A stretch of DNA of 64,000 nucleotides from assembly GCA_951640195.1 (NCBI GenBank), contig OX621164.1, positions 3,701,098 to 3,765,097 of the forward strand, read 5' to 3'. The stretch is from Porpolomopsis calyptriformis. Lineage: Eukaryota > Basidiomycota > Agaricomycetes > Agaricales > Hygrophoraceae. Position 1 is the first letter of the stretch. Each line of letters opens with the position of its first letter. Positions 58,264-64,000 of this stretch are shown here, one piece after another. A program made the position numbers and the translations under genes. The notes under the pieces are model-generated. The model had not been told where the DNA came from. It worked only from the letters and a program-made list of their open reading frames with translations, and searched no databases.

Positions 58264-59396
58264 TTAATAACTAGGCGAAAGGCCCCGTTCCTCCTCCACC
58301 CACCAGCTTTCGAGTATGGCCATCTGTCCCCAGTAGACCCATTTGGCAGTAATGCCCATTCCCTCATGCAGAGTGGCTGCTACGCACGACTCCAGGAGCA
58401 TTGTGATTTCGTCGCTGGTGTCTGTTGTAGACGCACCTGTGGCACTGTCCTTCGAGAGAGTGGGGTAGAACCAGGTATCTTGCCGGTCCCTGCAGAGGTC
58501 AAGTGCCACTTTGCTGAAGGAGCCGCCAAACAATGCACTGGGAAGATCTTGTCCATCATGTCGCTGGTTGAAGTCAGAGATGTCGAGCGGAGTGATTGAT
58601 TTGACCAGCATAAAGGATCCCCCAGAGGTGGATGACGTCAAGCGTTTGTGGAATAAATGGTCCGCTTGACACAGAATGCCCCCCCCCGTCATAATCGCTC
58701 CAACCAAAGCGGGAGCTTCTACAGCAATGTTGGCAATGTAATATGCACGATTAAGGCTGGATTCGCGGGGTGTTTTATGGAGCACGCGGTGTTTTAGAAG
58801 GAACCGGAGGAACAACCACACTAGGCGCAGGAGCACGTCGCACTCGCGTCCGCTGCCGTAGAGAACATAGTTAGTAGAAATAAGAAGTTAGTATAAACCA
58901 TGCTTGCCAATTAACTCTCGCACAAGCAATCAAGAATATTTTGACGTTTGTTTCTAGATCGGCTAGAAAGGAATCGTTTTTCTGTGCCATAATCTGTGAC
59001 CCTTCAGCCTCAGGTAGCTGCACCGATTCCCCAATGAAATGGAGAAACTATGGCGCACATGAACAATGAAGATCAGCACAGTAAGACAAGACAAAGAGCA
59101 AAACAAACCTGATCCCACAGAGGTGATGCATTTTTCACAGGGAGGCGGAGGCAGGTCGAATGGGCAAAGAATTGTACGCTTGCATCTGTCACCCGCAAGC
59201 GGACAGGTTTAGTGCGGCTGCTGAAGTACAGATCAACGGACAGACACTTGGAGCGAGGAATAAAGACATACATGTTAGGGCGAACTCTCATTTGATAGGC
59301 GTGAGTCTCCCAGACTTGCCACCAAAGCTGCCCAACAATATCAATATCCCCATTGTAACATCTCGTTCGTCCTGGAACATCATGTTGTGCGGACAT
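58264..59396 (-). CDS. Hypothetical protein(s), exon structure uncertain
   Basis: Two coding-like stretches on the minus strand. The upstream one (59396-59111) contains VRPNMYVFIPRSKCLSVDLY and RLRVTDASVQFFAHSTCLRL, with a GTTTGT donor at 59110. The downstream one (58836-58264) contains RAYYIANIAVEAPALVGAIM and SFMLVKSITPLDISDF. They may be one gene or two. No domain recognised, and the first methionine is not certain. Confidence 0.35.
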
Positions 59397-59916
59397 GTTG
59401 CAAAGTACTTTCTGGTTGAAAGAGTGTGTAAGAGGAGTTTTATAGTTGCGGGATAAAACAACTGACGGTCACCTTTGATTTTTTGTTGAGTAAGTGACGG
59501 GGAAGAGAAAGTTCTAAATCGCAATGCTCAGACGGTAGCCTTGGTTTTATAGTCACTCGCCGTGCCAAAGCCACCATCCGAACGCTTAAATTAGTAACGA
59601 TGCCACATCACATGTTGGATCTTTCTGTGGACGTTCTGTGGACGTTGGTACATTTTCGGCTCCGAGCCTTCGCCGTATGGTATTTTCTGCATATTGGTCT
59701 GTCCTTTTCATGCCCAGGAACTGCCGCTATCTCTCTTTGAAAGTTGCAGCCTAAGTAGGTGAACATATTTTAAGGGTGGAGCAGTGCAGGTCGAAGCAGC
59801 GTTGATGATCGTTGGATTCTCTTCTTTCGATCTTGCTCTGTGACTCTGTGGCGGTGACGTCAAAGCGTGAGCAATTCAAACAGCTACAACAGTCATCTCC
59901 TTAACTAGCGACGCCC
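59397..59916. other. Intergenic upstream of the P-loop NTPase gene
   Basis: No gene seen. Presumed promoter region for the gene at 59917. Confidence 0.4.
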
Positions 59917-61157
59917 ATGACAAACGTCACTGACCGGGAACAAGCTCAGCTTGATAAATCTCTGCCTACCCCGTGGTACAATACAAGTGTCGAACAGCTG
60001 GAAGATGAGAAAACCGCCGCCGATCTTCTAGCCGTTGTCGTTCTTAATGCGCGCAATATCTATGCTGCGCACGATCAACCGTTGGATCAGACATACTTGG
60101 ATACTTCGGCTTGCAAGAACCTCCTTGCGGACAACCCAGAGCTTCTCATAATGCTCAAAGAAGCCCATTTAATGAAGAAATACCAGAAAATCCGTAACCA
60201 CCGTATGCACCAACCCTGTTACCGCGACCTGTGTTGACTCCATATCTCTTGCAGATTTGCTCAAAAAGATGACAACCCCGACTAATGCGCAATTTCTACC
60301 CGATGATCTGCCTGAGGCACCGTCGTCGCCCGAAAGGTCACCAATAACCAAACAGCGGATTGTTGGATTTCTGGAGGAGATTGAGTCAGAATTGCGGGAG
60401 TACCTTTTAGGGCAGCGTAAGCTACCCCTGTGGACCCCCGACGACTCATTCGATTGGTCCCGGGATCTTCATTTCAAAGATCTAGCGATCCCCTCGATCG
60501 ACGGTTCGCCGAGCTTACTGCTGCATGATCTTGGTAGATGGTCTAGTGGCAAGCATGAAATTTCAGGCCGAATTGACAGAATGTTCAGGAAGAATAGAAA
60601 CATGTCAGTCAAGACTCCTTTCGATGTATTATAATTGACAGCATTTTCCAGCCTACTCTGCAATACTTCAGGCTCGGGCAAGACAAGGTTGATTCTTGAA
60701 GGTCTATCTCATCGTTGGGGCCTTTACTTCACATGCGTTGCCGATCAGTCCACCATTGGTTCTAAGGACGTGACAAATATCATCTCTGACACTCTTGAAC
60801 ACACCAGCGGCTTTCACTCACCGCTACCTTTCTTTCTCGGTGGTGATTCTAAAAGATTTCGCGACGCACGCGATCACAATGAAGTCGTGGCCAAACGCCG
60901 GTTCGAACAGGTCCTACTGAGCCGTTTGCTAATCATGGAGAGGTTCCTCGCACTGGCCTATGAAATAGACTCAACATTAACGCAGAATCATCAACGTCTC
61001 TGGCTACTGTTACAAGTGACTCCCACCGCCATATGTTCACGGGATATTTTTCACGAATTTGCGGCAGTCGGTTTGAGGCGGGCTCCCAACGAGGTTCTGG
61101 GGATGATCCAGACTGTCTTTAGCCGCATCATGGCACTAATATCCGAGTCGGCATCAT
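59917..61157 (+). pseudogene. P-loop NTPase, 3' end removed by element X copy 2
   Basis: Three exons in frame: 59917-60199 region (TPWYNTSVEQLEDEKTAADL, LLAVVVLNARNIY), 60255-60602 region (DRMFRKNRN at its end) and 60651 onward. The last begins LLCNTSGSGKTRLILEGL, a Walker A loop (GSGKT), followed by WGLYFTCVADQ. This is a common expanded family in mushroom-forming fungi with an N-terminal helical part and a solo P-loop domain. Some members resemble Crinkler-type proteins, but the function is unknown. The reading frame enters X at 61158 and stops at about 61172, so all sequence beyond ...ALISESASS is lost. Confidence 0.7.
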
Positions 61158-61336
61158 CAGGGACCCATTATTAACAAAATGACCAAAATGCTGGCACAAA
61201 ATTAATTCAAAATTCTTTGGGGGATCGTTAGGGCATCCCAATACAATCAGTTTAAGCCATAAATTAAAAAAATCGGCGGTCCCATTCTTGAGATATATGT
61301 AAAATACTCCATTTATACCATTATGCAGCCCAGCTA

Positions 61337-63347
61337 TTGTATTGCACTCTATAAATCACAATTTCATGTCCATTCGATAGGCACAGTAAACTAATGGTGG
61401 GCCCACAGAAAATTCCGATTTTTAGAGCATTTGGTATGTCGTGGTGGAAGATAGTAAGGTTTTAGGAGGAGGCATAAGTATAAGTAGCTATAGACTGCTC
61501 TAAAAATCGGGGTTTCATATTCAATCGATAGCCCCAGTGTCATAGAGGTGGGGAATACAAAAATCCCGATTTATGGACCATTTGGGGTACCGCAATCAGT
61601 GATATAAGGGGTATGGGGGGGTATATCTCCAACTTATCACAGAGCTCTTTAAAAATCAGGATTTTATGTTCAATCGATAGCACTAGTGTCACAGATACTG
61701 GGAATACAAAAATCCTGATTTATAGACCATTTGGGGTACCGCAATAAGCTATATAAGGGGTATGGGGGGGTATATCTCCAACTTATCACAGAGGTCTTTA
61801 AAAATCAGGATTTCATGTTCAATCGATAGCAGTAGTGTCATAGAGGCTCGGAATAACAAAATCCTGATGTATAGGCAGAATAAGGTACTGCAATAAGCCA
61901 TATAAGGGGTATGGGGGGGTATATCTCCAACTTATTACAGAGGTCTTTAAAAACCTGGGTTTTATATTCAATCAATAGCCCCAGTGTCATAGAGGTGGGG
62001 AATACAAAAATCCTAAGTTATAGACCATTTGGGGTACCGCAATCAGTTATATAAGGGGTATGGGGGGGTATATCTCCAACTTATTACAGACATCTTTAAA
62101 CATCATAATTTCATGTTCAATCAATAGCACTAGTGTCATAGATGCTCGGAATAACAATATATGGGTAGAATAAGGCACTCCAATAAGGTATATAAAGGGT
62201 ATGAGGGAGTATATCTCCAACTTATCACAGACCTCTTTAAACATCACAATTTCATGTTCAATCAATAGCACCAGTGTCATAGATGCTCGGAATAACAATA
62301 TATGGTCAGAATGAGGTACTGCAATAAGCTATATAAGGGGTATGGGGGAGTATATCTCCAACTTATCACAGACCTCTTTAAACATCACAATTTCATGTTC
62401 AATCAATAGCACCAGTGTTACAGATGCTCGGAATGACAATATATGGACAGAATGAGGCACTGCAATAAGCTATATAAGGGGTATAGGGGGGTATATCTCT
62501 AACTTATCACAGAGCTCTCTGAGCATCAGGATTTCATGTTCAATCAATAGCACCTGTGTTACAAACATTGGGAATAGTCCAATCATCATGTGTAGATAGA
62601 CTGGGGTGCCGCAAGAAGTATACAGGAGGTAGGGGGGGGTATACCTTCAAGTTATCACAGAGCTCTCTGAGCATCAGGATTTCATGTTCAATCAATAGCA
62701 TCAGTGTTATAAACATTGGGAATAGTCTAATCCTCGTGTATGGATTGACTAGGGTGCCGCAATAAGTATATAAGATATCATGGGGTGGTATACCTTTAAC
62801 TTATCAGAGAGCTCTCTAATCATCGGGATTTTATGTTAAATCAACAGCATTAGTGTTACAAAGGTCAGGAGTAGTCTAATCCTCATGTGTGGAATGATTG
62901 GGGTATAGTATGTAAGAAGTATCAGATGATATACCTTCAACTTATCACAGAGCTCTCCGAGTATCAGGATTTTATGTTCAATCAATAGCATGAGTATTAC
63001 AAAGGTTAGGAATAGTTCAATCATCACGTGTGGATTAACTAGGGTGCCGCAATAAGTATACAACAGGTATGGGAGGGTATACCTTCAACTTATCAGAGAG
63101 CCCTCTAAGCATCAGGATTTTATGTTCAATCAATAGCATTGGTGCTACAAACATCAGGAGTAGTCCAATCCTCATGTGCGGAATAATTGGGGTACCGTAA
63201 TTAGCATGCAAGAGGTATCAGAGGTTATACCTTCAACTTCTCACCGAGCTCTCTAACCATCAGCATGTTATGTTCAATCAATAGCATTAGTGTGATAACA
63301 TCCCAGAATAACCACATCCCCATGGGCAGACTGATTGGGGTACCACA
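61337..63347 (+). repeat. Satellite of 141-149 bp units, element X copy 2
   Basis: Same unit number, order and lengths as 13690-15700. The array therefore moved with the element as a unit and has not expanded or contracted since. Confidence 0.9.
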
Positions 63348-63410
63348 ATGAGCAGTGTAACACATATAGGTAGAATAGACCTGTGAATATATAATCTTCA
63401 AATCGATACA

Positions 63411-64000
63411 TTAGCTACTAGATTGCTCTGATCCTGGCTCATCTGTGTACTCTAATGAATCGGAATCGGAATCAGACTCTAAATCTGCCCGTTCCCTAGC
63501 AGCCTTGACTCTTGACTGAGATCTACCTACTATATGTCTTCCTGAACCTGAATCTTCTCTCTCCGCATCTTTCCTAGCAGCGTTCATTCTTGACCGAGTT
63601 ATCCGCACACCACTCACCCCCTTTCTTCCCTCGTCTTTCTGGGCAGCCTTGGCCTTTGAGCGAGTAACCCTAACCTGTTGCTCTTTCCCGCTCTCTGAAC
63701 CTGAAGGATTGTTGTCTGCTTTCCGTCTCACAGGAGGCTTTCGTTTTTGGTAGATTTTGGCAGACTTTCGGCTCCGAATAGGTGGTTTTATCGATCTCCC
63801 CAAGGTTTCATCTAGTCGTCTCTGAAGTATATTCTTTGAAGCATGAGGCCTTTTTAGGACCTGAGTTCGTGGACGCGCAGCCACCTCTTTCCCAATTTCT
63901 TCAATCCGATAGAACTTTGAATTCGAAATAAAGTTGATCTTGCCTGATTTCATCCCCCATATGACTTGTTTCCCCTTTTTATTCGATAGGCCACCTACAG
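63411..64000 (-). CDS. Large element-X protein, C-terminal part, copy 2
   Basis: C-terminal ~195 residues of the protein described at 15764-21119, cut by the window edge. One amino-acid difference: Arg for Gln in KPPVRQKADN, from a C-T change at a CG site. The frame is open to the edge, so this copy may be intact. Confidence 0.7.
   Translation of the reverse strand, partial: VGGLSNKKGKQVIWGMKSGKINFISNSKFYRIEEIGKEVAARPRTQVLKRPHASKNILQRRLDETLGRSIKPPIRSRKSAKIYQKRKPPVRRKADNNPSGSESGKEQQVRVTRSKAKAAQKDEGRKGVSGVRITRSRMNAARKDAEREDSGSGRHIVGRSQSRVKAARERADLESDSDSDSLEYTDEPGSEQSSS

Larger units (their letters stand above)
61158..64000 (+). mobile_element. Element X, copy 2 (runs off the window)
   Basis: Matches 13511-16353 at a constant offset of 47647 with no indels noticed. 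I count about 16 substitutions, including two transversions and about seven at CG sites. That makes this pair more diverged per base than the two D blocks. The same first bases (CAGGGACCCATTA) at a new site prove the left end of the element. Confidence 0.9.

Overview
The window is nuclear DNA of a mushroom-forming basidiomycete (Agaricomycetes). Genes are split by many 45-70 bp GT-AG introns, and the encoded families are those expanded in these fungi: TET/JBP-like and JmjC 2-oxoglutarate dioxygenases, Ulp1-type SUMO proteases, alpha-kinases, F-box proteins and solo P-loop NTPases. The species cannot be named from sequence alone. It is an accessory, repeat-driven region. The dominant theme is chromatin: JmjC, TET/JBP, AT-hook, SUMO protease, PHD-like, BAH-PHD and sirtuin proteins lie within about 46 kb.

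Layout. (1) Block D, first copy, 1-13510: the tail of a ~300 aa protein (G1), a JmjC gene, a second ~300 aa protein (G2), a small divergent gene, two inverted F-box paralogues in a ~1 kb-arm palindrome, an AT-hook gene, and a Ulp1-like SUMO protease gene that has lost its first exon. (2) Element X, 13511 to about 23.8-24.3 kb: a ~2 kb satellite of 141-149 bp units, a very large unknown protein (minus strand), a BAH-PHD reader and a sirtuin. (3) Complete G1 gene, then block D second copy, 25055-38561, continuing into an intact SUMO protease gene (to 39038). (4) Single-copy region 38562-61157: two retrotransposon tails with target-site duplications, a PHD-like multidomain gene, a TET/JBP-like gene, an alpha-kinase, a 220 bp higher-order satellite, and decayed or unknown genes. 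(5) A second X copy from 61158 to the window edge, inserted into a P-loop NTPase gene.

How the parts relate. D1 ends exactly where X begins, inside intron 1 of the SUMO protease gene. The order (G1)-D-X-G1-D-rest is what an unequal crossover between two X copies at different positions on two homologues would give. A mis-joined pair of haplotypes is the main alternative. The two D copies differ by about 29 substitutions that I could find by eye. All are transitions and most are CG versus TG/CA, the mark of deaminated 5-methylcytosine. Several neighbouring genes (G1, G2, JmjC, probably SUMO protease and AT-hook) share one uncharacterised N-terminal module on different C-terminal enzymes or binding domains. 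X carries its own chromatin reader and sirtuin beside a nucleosome-length satellite. X and the shared-module family are the two best candidates for an undescribed system.

Protein coordinates are gene spans from start to stop, introns included. Exon structures were worked out by hand from splice signals and frame.
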